DNA of 64,000 nucleotides. Origin: Erodium maritimum. Its lineage: Eukaryota; Streptophyta; Magnoliopsida; Geraniales; Geraniaceae. This document shows, piece after piece, positions 12,972-23,274 of the stretch; position 1 is the stretch's first letter; every line of letters starts with the position of its first letter. Location: positions 10,864,001-10,928,000 of the forward strand of contig OY997588.1 of assembly GCA_963921825.1 (NCBI GenBank). Direction: 5' to 3'. A program made the position numbers and the translations under genes. The notes below the pieces were generated by a model. It had not been told where the DNA came from. It made no database searches and worked only from the letters and a program-made list of their open reading frames with translations.

Positions 12972-13950
12972 TAAACTAAACCAAAAGGAAAGCAAAAAAC
13001 TACCTTCGTAAAACACTGAAAGCCACCTACCACCACAACTCCAAGCACCACGAGTCTTGATGCCACTGACCTTGCTCTTGGACAAACCCCAAAACTCGTC
13101 GGAGTCACCAGAACCTCGGCACGCCAATAGCCAACACCACTAACTCAGAGTAAAGCCATTGACCCCGTCTAAACCAGATATGTAACAAAGCCAAAATGAC
13201 ACAACTTTAGACGCATTGTCGATGAATGGATAGTATTCGCTGACCCCACCAACGACTCATGGGTAGAGACGGGGGTGCTTACTACCCCAACTTGACTTCC
13301 CCTCTGAGTCTTCACACTGGATAGTCTCGGGCTCCCCTGCTCACATCCTATCCTTTGACATGTTCTACTAACCTGTTAATGAGGAGCCAACATGTCATCC
13401 CTCGTCCGAGTACCTAGGATAGAAGTACCTAGGGTAGAGGACTATTGTCACCCAACGATATCCTTTCAACACAGTCCACACAACTAGACGAATTAGAGGG
13501 GCCGAACCACCTTCCTCTGTGTCTTAACTGCTTTGTTGGTCAATGGAGAAGTAATCCCCAACCAAGTAAGGCACCACCATGACCTTATGTAGCGAAACAG
13601 ACCTTCCCCCTTTTTCGGCGAAAGGTCTCTCATCAAGTTCTCCGTTACGACGAACCCGAAAAACCTATATCATAGCCGAGGACAGAGATGTGGTAGCTCT
13701 AACAATCTTTGCCCCCCCAAGGAACGTCATGTTCCGATACACGAGGGCATAAGGAGTTTTGTACTCGTCATTGGGGTTTCTGATATCGAAAGCCTTGTAG
13801 GTGAAGATGAGAGGAGCTACGATGCATCTCCTTCCTGGCTTTTCCTTCGTCCCCTATCGCCACCACCAGTGGCTTCCTCGATCTCGATCTCGTCAGGTAG
13901 ATCCAAACCCTAGAGCTCGACCGACAACAACATTACCCTTTTAATGGTTT

Positions 13951-14383
13951 TGCGTTTTTGAAACATTGGTTTTCATTAATCCGCTCCTGATGTAAGGGTA
14001 GTATAAATACCTAATATTACATAACCTATTTGTTATGGTAGTGAGTTGGTATAATATCTTTACATAACCTCACAAACGATACTAAAAACCCGTTTATTCT
14101 CTACCGTGGATGCAACAAACATGTGTATGTGTGGTGTGATATTGCGCATCAACTTTACATTCATGCTTCTCCTGTTCTTCGGATTCCACACACCCAGTGC
14201 ACATAAACGTGTAATAACACATTTAATCACATCTTAACTCAATTAAAAGAGAAATCATAATAAATTCCAACAAATAATTTATACATGGCCCACATAATTT
14301 GTCAAGACAAGCAACAGATGCTGTCCATAGATTTTGTAGGACCAATGCCCAGTCAGTAACTGTTCCATTCTGTTAAGGAATCT
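13951..14383. other. Intergenic DNA upstream of the plus-strand PILS gene
   Basis: AT-rich sequence with no gene, repeat boundary or RNA recognised. It is the likely distal promoter of the PILS gene at 15409. Confidence 0.4.
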
Positions 14384-14393
14384 GCCACGTGGC
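14384..14393. promoter_or_regulatory. Perfect palindromic G-box
   Basis: GCCACGTGGC, the strongest form of the plant G-box bound by bHLH (PIF) and bZIP factors. It lies about 130 bp upstream of the first ATG of the leader of the PILS gene. The match is exact; function is inferred. Confidence 0.6.
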
Positions 14394-14515
14394 GGCCGCC
14401 CAGAACATCCAAGTGTTTCTCCAGCTCTGCTAACATGCATTTCATTTATATTTTCCCATATTTTCCGGAGCCGAAATTGGGGGTGGTTCAGCTTCTCTCA
14501 CTCTCTTCCTGTATA

Positions 14516-15384
14516 ATGTTTCTGCTCCTCCTAAACCTTCATTTCATTCCCATGGAAGCTCAACCTCCCTGGTAATAATTTCCTTTTTCACAGTGCCCAT
14601 TGCTTTTATTTTTGCTTTCAAATTAATTGTTTAAATGAAGCTTTGGTGGGTGAGCATCCCAAATCTGGCTTCTTTCTGTTTTAGGAAAATCCAGAGCACC
14701 AAGCCATGCATTTTTTTAATCAGAGTAATAAATAAGGATTGAGGTACCGCGGCTGGGACTTAAATCCGGGTCTCAAGAACCCAAGTTCATGTGCACCAAG
14801 CCATGCATGTAATGGAAACCAAATATTGATTTTGGGTTTTGGGGAATTTTGTTCTTTTGGTTGTGTGGTGAGGAAAAACCTTGATTGGTGCTCTTGGTTG
14901 AGCTAAAAATGGTGGCTTTATGATGCCAATTCTGTCTGTTTGCTCAAAAGGGGTGTGATTGTTCCTTTTGGGTGAAGTTAATTCAGCTCTTCTGTCATCA
15001 ATTTTTAAGGAATTGATCCATACCCCACAGCATATTTACCATTTCCAGCATCTCCACTATGATTTATTCATGACCATTTGAAGCAATGTTTTGTTTGCTT
15101 TCCTGGCCTTGATGTGATGCCTCTCTTGCTTAATCGACCGGCATTGATCAAATATGGCTGTAGCGTGGAGTCGAGAACCAATTTACTGATGAATGTCTTT
15201 ATTTAAGCATTTCTGTTGTTTGAGGTCTTAGCACCTAATCTTACTTTGTTGGGATCAAGATTCAAGTGCATGTGGTTTCATCTTCCTTTAATGTCATTGT
15301 GAACTTAGAATTTGATGTTTGATCAACTGCTGCTGAGGATTCATTTGGCCCTATGTTCATTACTTATTTTTAATTTTCAGTTGA
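14516..15384 (+). promoter_or_regulatory. Probable 5' leader with intron and a short upstream ORF
   Basis: A leader intron is predicted from a donor after 14571 (CTG|GTAATA) to an acceptor at 15380 (TTTTCAG). If spliced, the leader contains an upstream ORF that starts at 14516, passes through a second in-frame ATG at 14552 and ends with TGA at 15382-15384. The peptide would be 19 residues, MFLLLLNLHFIPMEAQPPC. The transcription start is not known, so it is uncertain that 14516 lies in the mRNA. Inside the intron, near 14740-14810, there is a CGGGTCTCAAGAACCC stretch like a repeat remnant. Confidence 0.4.
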
Positions 15385-15408
15385 AGAGAATTTGAGACTT
15401 GCAGTAGT

Positions 15409-17444
15409 ATGGCTATGGAGATTTTGGATCTTTTCATAGCTGCGTTAACCGCGGTATTGAAGGTACTCCTGCTTACTGCTGTTGGCTCGTATCTCGCCAC
15501 TGATCGTGTAGGCTTGCTGGGGGATGATGCAAGGAAGCACTTGAACAAGGTAACTAGTTAATTCTCCATAAAGTATTTATTTACCTTCAATATCTTTCAA
15601 TTTGTCTAAATTCTTCATATTACACAGATTGTGTTCTTTGTCTTCAATCCAGCGCTCGTTGGTAGCAATCTGGCCAAAACCATAACAATGAAAAGCCTGA
15701 TGATGCTGTGAGCCTATTAAAGTTTCTAACGGTCTTTCATATGTCAACATTTTGCTAAGCAATCTTAATCATACAGGTGGTTCATGCCGCTCAATATTCT
15801 CTTCACATTTATCCTTGGCTCGCTGCTTGGTTTGCTAGTTGTAAAGGCTACCAAAGCTCCTATTGAACTAAGAGGCCTTATATTGGGTTGCTGTGCTGCA
15901 GGCAAGTTTTCTTACGACTTGTCTTTGGAACGGTGATTATAAGTTTATAACAATAGCTGATATATTTGGGTGTCACATGGACAGGAAATTTGGGGCTGAT
16001 GCCTCTCATTATAATTCCGGCAGTATGTAAGGAGAAAGGCAGTCCATTTGGAGCTCCGGATATATGTCATACGCAAGGGATGGCATACGCTTCACTCTCG
16101 ATGGCAGTACGTTCTTATAACTTTGACAACATTATTAATGCTACATTATTGACGAGTTATGATCTATTCAGATAGCAGCTATCTACATGTGGTCTTATGT
16201 ATACAATTTAATGAGACTCTTCTCAAGCAAGACCACTAAAGGAGCCCAAACAGACGGCTCCATTACTGCAACTTCAGCCAGAGAAACGCCAGAAAATGTT
16301 TCAAAATGTCCAAAGGGACAGCTACTTCCTTTGACAACGAGCACCACTGAAGATCATTTCGAGCTTGAACGCACTGTAGCTGAGGAGAAAACCAAGGTCG
16401 GATATAAGGGAAATTATGACTATTTTGATCTGCTACGATTGACTTACTTGGAGCATTGTGGCAGGGCACTGTCTTGGGGAAGATTAAGCAATACTTGACA
16501 ATGTGTGCTGTAAAGCTCAACCTAAGGAACCTGGTGGCTCCTTCTACTATTGGGGCGGTATGGTAACGGTTCTTACATATTATGTATAGGTTAAATGAAT
16601 GCATTTCTAAGAAATCCATTGGGAGCATTGTAATAAATTTACACTTGAAACACATCCTTGTTTTTTTCTTGTACAGGTAGTTGGGTTTATAGTTGGTCTT
16701 GTTCCTCCAATCCGGAAAACATTTATTGGTGATAGCGCTCCTCTTCGTGTTGTCGAAGACTCTGCATATTTGATGGGGTGAGTATTGGTTGATCTGTTGC
16801 TTACTATTTCTCCTCATAACTTGTTTTGTTCAGATCTCTTGAACTTATTATAAGTAGACAACTGAAGACAAATGAGGTAATCAGGATTAACATTCTATAA
16901 TTATGATTTTCAGGGGTGCAGCCATCCCAGCTGTCAGCTTGATAGTGGGAGCGAACCTAGTAAAAGGTAATTATCGATCTTAATGTATCGTTTTGTATGC
17001 TTATTAAAGCTTGTCACAACGAGAAAGATGCTTTTAAACCATATGTGTGGTTCAGGTTTAAAAGGGTCACTAGCACAACTGAGGTTTGTGGTAGGAATCA
17101 TAATAGTACGGTACCTTGCCTTGCCAATGTTGGGAGTGGGTATAGTGAAAGGGGCAGTCCATTTGCACTTGGTGAAGCCCAATCCTCTGTATCGGTTTGT
17201 TCTTATGCTACAATTCGCACTTCCACCCGCCATAAACATAGGTAACAAGGAATTTGTACTAACTTTGTAGCACTTTATGTCTAGTTCAGTTGTTGACATG
17301 GAAAAGTATAATTTGACAGGTACGATGACACAATTGTTCGGAGTTAGTGAGAGTGAATGTTCTGTAATAATGCTGTGGACTTACGCATTCTCCTCAGTTG
17401 CGCTCACCCTCTGGTCCACCTTGTTCATGTGGTTAGTGTCATGA
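15409..17444 (+). CDS. PILS: PIN-LIKES (PILS) auxin transport facilitator, plus-strand copy
   Basis: Membrane protein of the auxin efflux carrier superfamily; PILS proteins sit in the ER and retain auxin there. Ten exons: 15409-15549, 15628-15707, 15777-15901, 15985-16106, 16172-16396, 16465-16557, 16677-16777, 16914-16966, 17056-17241 and 17320-17444, giving 416 residues. There are two hydrophobic halves of about five helices separated by a hydrophilic loop (exon 5). Family motifs: NPALVGSNLA, NLGLMPLIIIPAVC followed by GSPFG, GMAYASLSMA, MWSYVYN, LVAPSTIGA, GAAIPAVSLIVGANL and FALPPAINIGTMTQLF. The third intron has a GC donor (GCAG|GCAAGT). A second ATG lies two codons downstream of the chosen start. 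It is tail to tail with the PILS gene at 17587-19611, which shares five identical exon lengths. Confidence 0.93.
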
Positions 17445-17586
17445 TCATGATGATTAGTGAGTACTAAACTACTACTAGTTAGTTACTGTCATTGTAGCAT
17501 ATCAGACTAGGCAATATAATGAAAGATCCTTATGTTCTTGTTACAATGAAGTATGCAATTGTTTTTGAATGATTGTGATGAATTAA

Positions 17587-19611
17587 TTAAAACGAAGTGT
17601 TGACGATCCACATGAAGAATGTGGACCACAGTGTAAGAGAGACCGCGGCCACGGCATAAGTCCAAAGCATGATGACTGAACATTCACTTTGGCCGGCGTC
17701 GAAGAGCTGAGTGATCATGCCGACGGCCATGGCCGGTGGCAGAGCATACTGAAGCATGAGAACGAACTGATACAACAAATCTGGGCCAACCATGCCGTAG
17801 CGGTGCGCAGCCTTGACGATGACGACCCCGATGAGAGGCAAGGCTATGTACCTCACTGCTATGATCCCTATAATCAGAGGGATGCCAAGTCCAGATTTTT
17901 TCAACCCTGAAACCAAAATCAACTTAGTAAACTGAAAGCCTAACACTAACACACAATCTAGTAGTAGTAGTTGTTGTTGTTTTGCTTTACCCTTGAGAAG
18001 ATTTGCTCCCACTATCAGTGTCATGATCGGAACTGCCGCATCCCTGAGGTTCAAGAGCATATCAAATAATATAATTTAGAATATGTCATCGACTATTAGC
18101 AGCAGATGTGATTGAAAAATAAATGCAAACTTCACTCACATGAAGACTACGTGCATGACAGATTTTAAAATGACTATAACTTTTTCATACGAACTCCGAT
18201 TTAGCTCCGTAAGATATCAAATCGAAGGTAATCGAGAGCTCTACGATTTTGGGACAAATGTATGCCATGACATACCTTATACCCATCTAAATCCGCCTCT
18301 GGATTTAAGTTCATGTTACTACCTTAAACTTAACTTGAAAATATACCCTTACCCTAGCAGAGATACAGAGCTCTCGAGCACGCGAAGAGGGGCTTTATCA
18401 CCGATCATAGCCTTTCGGATGGGCGGTGCAATTCCGATGATGAATCCAATAATCTGACCAAAAAACACAATGAAGAGTGAGCTCTGTTCATTGTTTGATC
18501 AATTCAAGAAGAAGTAAAATCTGTTGACAACTTTGAACATACAGCGGCTATAGTACATGGAGCAAACACCATCTTCAAGTTTATCTTTCCGGTAACCCAT
18601 TGCACAATCTTCCCCACCTACAAAAACAAACTCTTATTTTTAACTTTACCAAGTATCCGCAAAGGTACATTCATGGATAAAACAGAGAACCTTGTCTTTG
18701 TCCATGGATAAGGCGCGAGACGTTCCAGGTTCATCTGCAGAAGGAAGTGCTGCCTCTGCATCTACAGAAGGGATTGTGAGGTCCCTGGTTTTGTTTTGCT
18801 CCACAACTGTGTTGGTGCAGGCATGCATAATTGGGTACACATAAGACCAAATATAAACCGATCCCACCTGAAAAAAACAAACAAGTCTCATATACAGATC
18901 TTTCAAACCAAAACATGATAATGAACATACCGACATGGAGAGTGAAGTGTAAGCCTTTGCATTAGTAGTGCAGGCGGCTGGATCCCCGAAAGGACTGTCG
19001 CTCTCCTTGCAGACTTCAGGGAGTATGATAAGGAGCAAGTTTCCCAGATTTCCTGTAAAGAGTTTTGTTAAGTATCCCAAATTTGTGAAGGAGACAATAT
19101 CGATTCAAACGCGAGAACCTGCAGAACAGCAGCCTATGACAAGGCCTCGGAGGTGCTGAGGAGTTCTTGCAGCTTTGTTAAGTATCCAAGCCAAGGCCGA
19201 CCCAATCATGAAGGTGAGGAGTATATTCACCGGCATGAACCACCTGCACATACATGTAACAAATTGATCAAATAAAGTAGACAACTTCAAAACCAAACCA
19301 AGAGCTCAACTTACAAGTTTGCCAAGCTTTGCCAGGTGATTGTGCTGGCCAGGTAGCTACCCACCAGAGACGGAGCAAACACGTAGAAGGCGAGCTGTTC
19401 ATAGCTTAGTGTCGTTAATTAACAGGATTAAAGAACAAAATGCGAGTACAAGACTAGCCTATAACAAGTCATGTACGTTGTTCAAGTGGTGCCTAGCACT
19501 TGGGGCCAAGAGCTGAACAGAGTCAAGAGCAAGCAAGGAGCCAAGTGCAGTGATGAAGAGTGTCTTCAAAATCGGCATCAATGCCACAACCAACAGTCCC
19601 CAAAACTCCAT
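17587..19611 (-). CDS. PILS: PIN-LIKES (PILS) auxin transport facilitator, minus-strand copy
   Basis: Second PILS protein, 395 residues, from nine exons on the minus strand: 19477-19611, 19315-19394, 19119-19243, 18931-19052, 18691-18867, 18543-18617, 18353-18453, 17991-18043 and 17587-17906. Exons 2, 3, 4, 7 and 8 have exactly the lengths of those in the plus-strand neighbour (80, 125, 122, 101, 53), showing common descent. The loop exon is shorter (177 versus 225) and exon 6 is shorter by 18 nt. The last intron is absent, so exon 9 equals the neighbour's exons 9 and 10 fused. Motifs: APSLVGSYLA, NLGNLLLIILPEVC, AYTSLSMSVGSVYIWSYVY, IMTLIVGANLL, YALPPAMAVGMITQLF and VIMLWTYA. The intron matching the neighbour's GC-AG intron has a normal GT donor here. 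Confidence 0.93.
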
Positions 19612-19772
19612 TTCTTCTCCTTCTTCTGAAACTCACCAAAACCCAACCAACTTAACATCAAAACAACAACAACTTCATGATCTCTAAAAAAATTGCAACA
19701 GTTTGGACCTGGGAATGGGTATGATGAACAATTATCAAGGAGCAGCTGTTTGTAGTTGTAGTGGGGTTTAGG

Positions 19773-19783
19773 TATTTAAATAA
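19773..19783 (-). promoter_or_regulatory. Candidate TATA element of the minus-strand PILS gene
   Basis: TATTTAAATAA about 160 bp upstream of the start codon at 19611 (minus strand). Single-motif evidence only. Confidence 0.35.
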
Positions 19784-20768
19784 GTGGGTCGTTTCTGGTT
19801 AGTGACATTTGGTGCGAAGCATAATTGAATATTATATCAGAGGCTTTTAATCAAATAATTTGGTCATGAAATGAAATTGAAGAATATATCCCTTGATATT
19901 GCAGCAAGCATTTTGTTTCCACGTGCAAAAGTGAGAACCCGTGTGTTCATCAACTGTTTTTTTTTTTTCTGGTTAAGGCGAATTGTTAGTAGACAATGGA
20001 GTCCAACTCGAAAGGGTTGATATTCCAGTCAGCGAGTGAGCTCTATAATAAAGAATGGTTATTATACAACTCTGGTCATATCACTTTAACAACTTGTAAT
20101 TTATGTTTTGGCAACTGTATAATTTTACTAATCTCTACATAATTTTAATTGTACCTAATTTATTTTAACAAGATTTTGTTATATTTGAAGTCATGCTGTG
20201 ACGACTAATTTTTCAACTAACTAAATTTCTTGAGAAAAATGTATATATGTATACGTGTTGAAGAATAGGTGGTGTTATCATGTATGAAAGTCGAGGTAGC
20301 ATTCGGCGGAGGCCTCGTCTCTAAAAACGGTGATCTGCAGCGAAACGTGTCGGGTGGAGGTGGCGGAATAGAGAATCTAATAGACGGTGCCGATCTTCAG
20401 TTGAGCATGATGAGTGAGGTTGGAGTTGTAGGGAGGGTAATCCAAACCGACAATCTTGTCGGTGGCAATCAAGGCGAAGGTGAGCCATTAGCCATAGAAG
20501 ATGGGTGAATTAGGATGATTAACGGTTAGTTTGATCGGTTAAATCTGAATTTCATTTTTAATCTACATTTTCGTTGAAGTGTAAACAAAATAAATAAATA
20601 AATCGAAAACATTCCAATTTTTGGATAACAACCGGAAAAAAATAATCAAATATTATGAAAAAATTGCACATTACATAATTTCCGAAAAATTAAACAAGTA
20701 ATATGGAGCGTCATTGAAAATTGATTGTTGCTTCCTTCAACGGTTGTATGTTTTAGGGGCGCAGGATC
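19784..20768. other. AT-rich intergenic DNA
   Basis: Upstream DNA of the minus-strand PILS gene, followed by AT-rich spacer with a short AAATAAATAAATAAA tract near 20590. A 79-codon open frame at 20269-20508 has no recognisable feature. No gene supported. Confidence 0.4.
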
Positions 20769-22170
20769 CTAGTTGAATTGGATAAGTGTCTCAAAGGTTT
20801 TGATACTGTGTTATCTGGGCATTCTTCCTTGAATACTGTGGTAGGGTTTGCATCTGGGACTTCCTATCCGTCAACTTCGACACCCTCTCGACCGGGCTCT
20901 GTTGGGAGGTCACATTGCTCTTTGTCTTTTGCTCCTGGCTTTGAGACGCTACTGGCCTTTAGCGCGATTTGTGTGACTAACACCTCGGCTACGGTGCACA
21001 CGCTTAGTATTGGTATGCGGTTGGCAGGGCTTATTGGGGTGGAACTCGTTGATTTGGGTTCGAGGGCCTTTTCGCTGTCTTGTTCGGATAAGGGTATTTG
21101 GGAGTCCTTAGCGGTCGATGACTGGAAAGCTCTGCATTCTTGGTTCTTTTCATTCACCGATTGTGCTGACAGGGTTCTGTAGGGAGGACGCCTCATCTGG
21201 GTCGATCTTATAGGTCTTCCTGTAATGTGCTGGAGCAGGGCCTCGATTTCCGAGATTGTTGGGACGTTTGGACTGCTTGTTTCAATTCATCTGTGCTCTC
21301 TGCTACCGGCTCAATCGTCGAGAGCTCTGGCTCTGGTCCACGTTCCGGCTATTTCGATGCACAACGGGTGGTTGAAGCTCATTGTCCTGGCTTCTGTGTG
21401 AATGTGCTTCTTGAGACAGTTGTTGTTGACTCTATTCCTTTTCTCCCTCAGGGTGGGTTGGGCGTGGACGTTTCTTGCTCGAGCTCTCCCTCGCTTATCT
21501 CTAGCAGTACAGTTGCCCTCCCCAGCTCCCTAGGTGACCTTTCTACACTTGCGGGGCCCTTGCCTTGCGGTGTTAAGTTTTCTTCATCTAGTAAGTCGGA
21601 TAGGTGGGCGGATAGGGTGGAGGACGACTCTGAAGACTTGGCCTCTACTTTGGATTTGTACGCTGGTCTTGATAACGCCCTCATTCCGCTTGTTGATCGT
21701 TCCCTACAGTCTATCCAGAGTGATGGTTCTGCCGTCCTCCCCGTCTCAGGAGTCCCCTCAGGGCTTTCCTCGCCGTTACCGCTCCAAACTATCGTCCATC
21801 TCTCTGACCGGTTTCCTCCGCCGCTTCAGATCGATGGTAGCGAGGCCCTTACTCAGGATGTCTTCTCTGGGTTTTCCTCACCTCTGATCGATGGACGCAC
21901 TGGTGAGAGTATTACCCATTCAGTGGCGAGGTTTGCTGAAAGCTTGGGAGTGTGCTATCGTGGTTCGGTTGAGGAAGGCTTCAAGAAGGTTGAAGCAACG
22001 TTGAGTCCTCACTATAGCGGCAGAGCGTCTAGCCCCATCGGAGTTCCTTGATTCTCTTCTCTTTCTTCTTGCTGTTATTGCTTTAGTCCTGTTCCGCTTT
22101 TAGGTTTTAGATTCCTTGCTTTGTACCTTTTGCATCATTTATAAAATTTATTTCTGATAAAAAAAACTAT
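20769..22170 (+). mobile_element. LINE-type element with ORF1-like sequence only
   Basis: Two GC-richer open frames (20778-21182 and 21227-22051) are offset by a frameshift. Across the stop at 21180, the frame reads RLIWVDLIGLPVMCWSRASI, which matches the DUF4283-type ORF1 core of plant L1 elements (R-L-x-W-V-x-x-x-G-L-P-x-x-x-W-S). A long Ser/Pro-rich tail follows. After the last stop come about 100 bp of 3' untranslated sequence and a TTTCTGATAAAAAAAA poly-A end near 22170. No endonuclease or reverse transcriptase is present. The 5' edge is approximate and no clear target duplication was found. Confidence 0.65.
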
Positions 22171-23264
22171 AGCAAATTGGAACAAAAATAAATAAAAACA
22201 AACCATACAAAAATGGACACACTCTCTCCCACCCTAAGCCTTAGGGTTTTAAGTCGACGTCGTCGTTCCTCTTTTCAGACCTCGTACCGTCCATCCATCG
22301 TCAGTCCACCACCTCCTCTGTCTTGTTCGGCGATTATTTTTTGGATCTCCTCCTGAAACAATCAGGATATGGGATCAAAGGATAACTACTACTCTATGAT
22401 CGCTTGTGTTGACTATGTTGTGGTCCCACACTCCTTCCTAGCTCTACGAACACCAGTTTTATCGTGAGGAAGAAAAAAAAGACAGTTATTCCAAACAGAA
22501 ATAATAATGATATGGCATATATAGGCCTATTATTTTTCAAGTTAATACGCTTTTGAAAAACACAATTATAAAAACACTATATACAATTATAAAGTATAAA
22601 ATTGGCATAAAAGAATCTGAGATAGTCGTCAATTACTCACCGAACAACTTATTGAATGCAATAAATTAATGAATAATCAAAAAACAAATGTTTGCAAGAG
22701 ATCATTGAGTTCTTGACGAATTCCGCGATCAATGATCGTCATAGAAAAACGATTCGATAAGGTCACTCAACGAATTATCGAGTAAGTCTCATGTCTCAGC
22801 CATTGACGTCGCAACACGTGGACAAGAAATTTGGAAAAATATATCAGACAATGACTATATTTCCAACAAGCATTTCTTCCTTTATAAATTCCTAAGTTCT
22901 CATCCATCTCCTGCCTTTAATCTCAGAATTTTTCTCGTGTAATAGGGTAGGTCTTTGGTTGAGCAGACGTTGCGTCATCTATCAGGTTATCGATTTTTTT
23001 CTCGTGGATTCAAACCCGATTAGTATGGGTAAGCAGTGAGGTGATCGATCCTAGGCCACCCGTATACTAGATATACCTTAACATCTCTCTTTATGTTGGG
23101 ACGATTCGATACCATCTTCTTATGTTTGACGTGATGCTTAATAATATCATCTTTATTACGTCAAGAAAAACAGTTTAATATGCAAGTATTCAAATGACAA
23201 TGTCGATAGAGAAAATATTACTCTTAACTTTTTAGCATTTTGACTGATTATATAGAACTAAAAA
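22171..23264. other. Intergenic DNA without recognised features
   Basis: AT-rich with a short GC-richer block near 22210-22340 that starts with an ACACTCTCTCCCACC leader-like stretch. No open frame above background and no repeat ends were recognised. Confidence 0.35.
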
Positions 23265-23274
23265 TCAATATTGT

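Larger units (their letters stand above)
11290..13950 (-). mobile_element. Minus-strand LINE-like element, split by a Harbinger insertion
   Basis: Begins with a T-rich stretch (TTTTTTCTCTTTTTATCAG, antisense of a poly-A tailed 3' end). It is collinear with the copy at 3470-3900 up to about 11530 and again from 12972 onwards, so the intervening DNA was inserted later. The part to the right (13190-13930) is GC-rich with many stops, and the distal end (13840-13930) has a 5'-untranslated look. No ORF1 or RT domain could be read. The right boundary is estimated. Confidence 0.5.

Noticed and set aside
14740..14810. tRNA-like or SINE head (CGGGTCTCAAGAACCC)
   Set aside because: No complete A and B boxes, no cloverleaf and no poly-A or target duplication could be found.
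17587..18060. 157-codon minus-strand frame as a short, intronless PILS form
   Set aside because: It runs through an intron (17907-17990); the neighbouring junctions and the paralogue show it is two exons.
21227..22051. 274-codon frame as a host gene
   Set aside because: The sequence upstream in a neighbouring frame matches LINE ORF1, and the unit ends in a poly-A tail, so it is a transposon frame.
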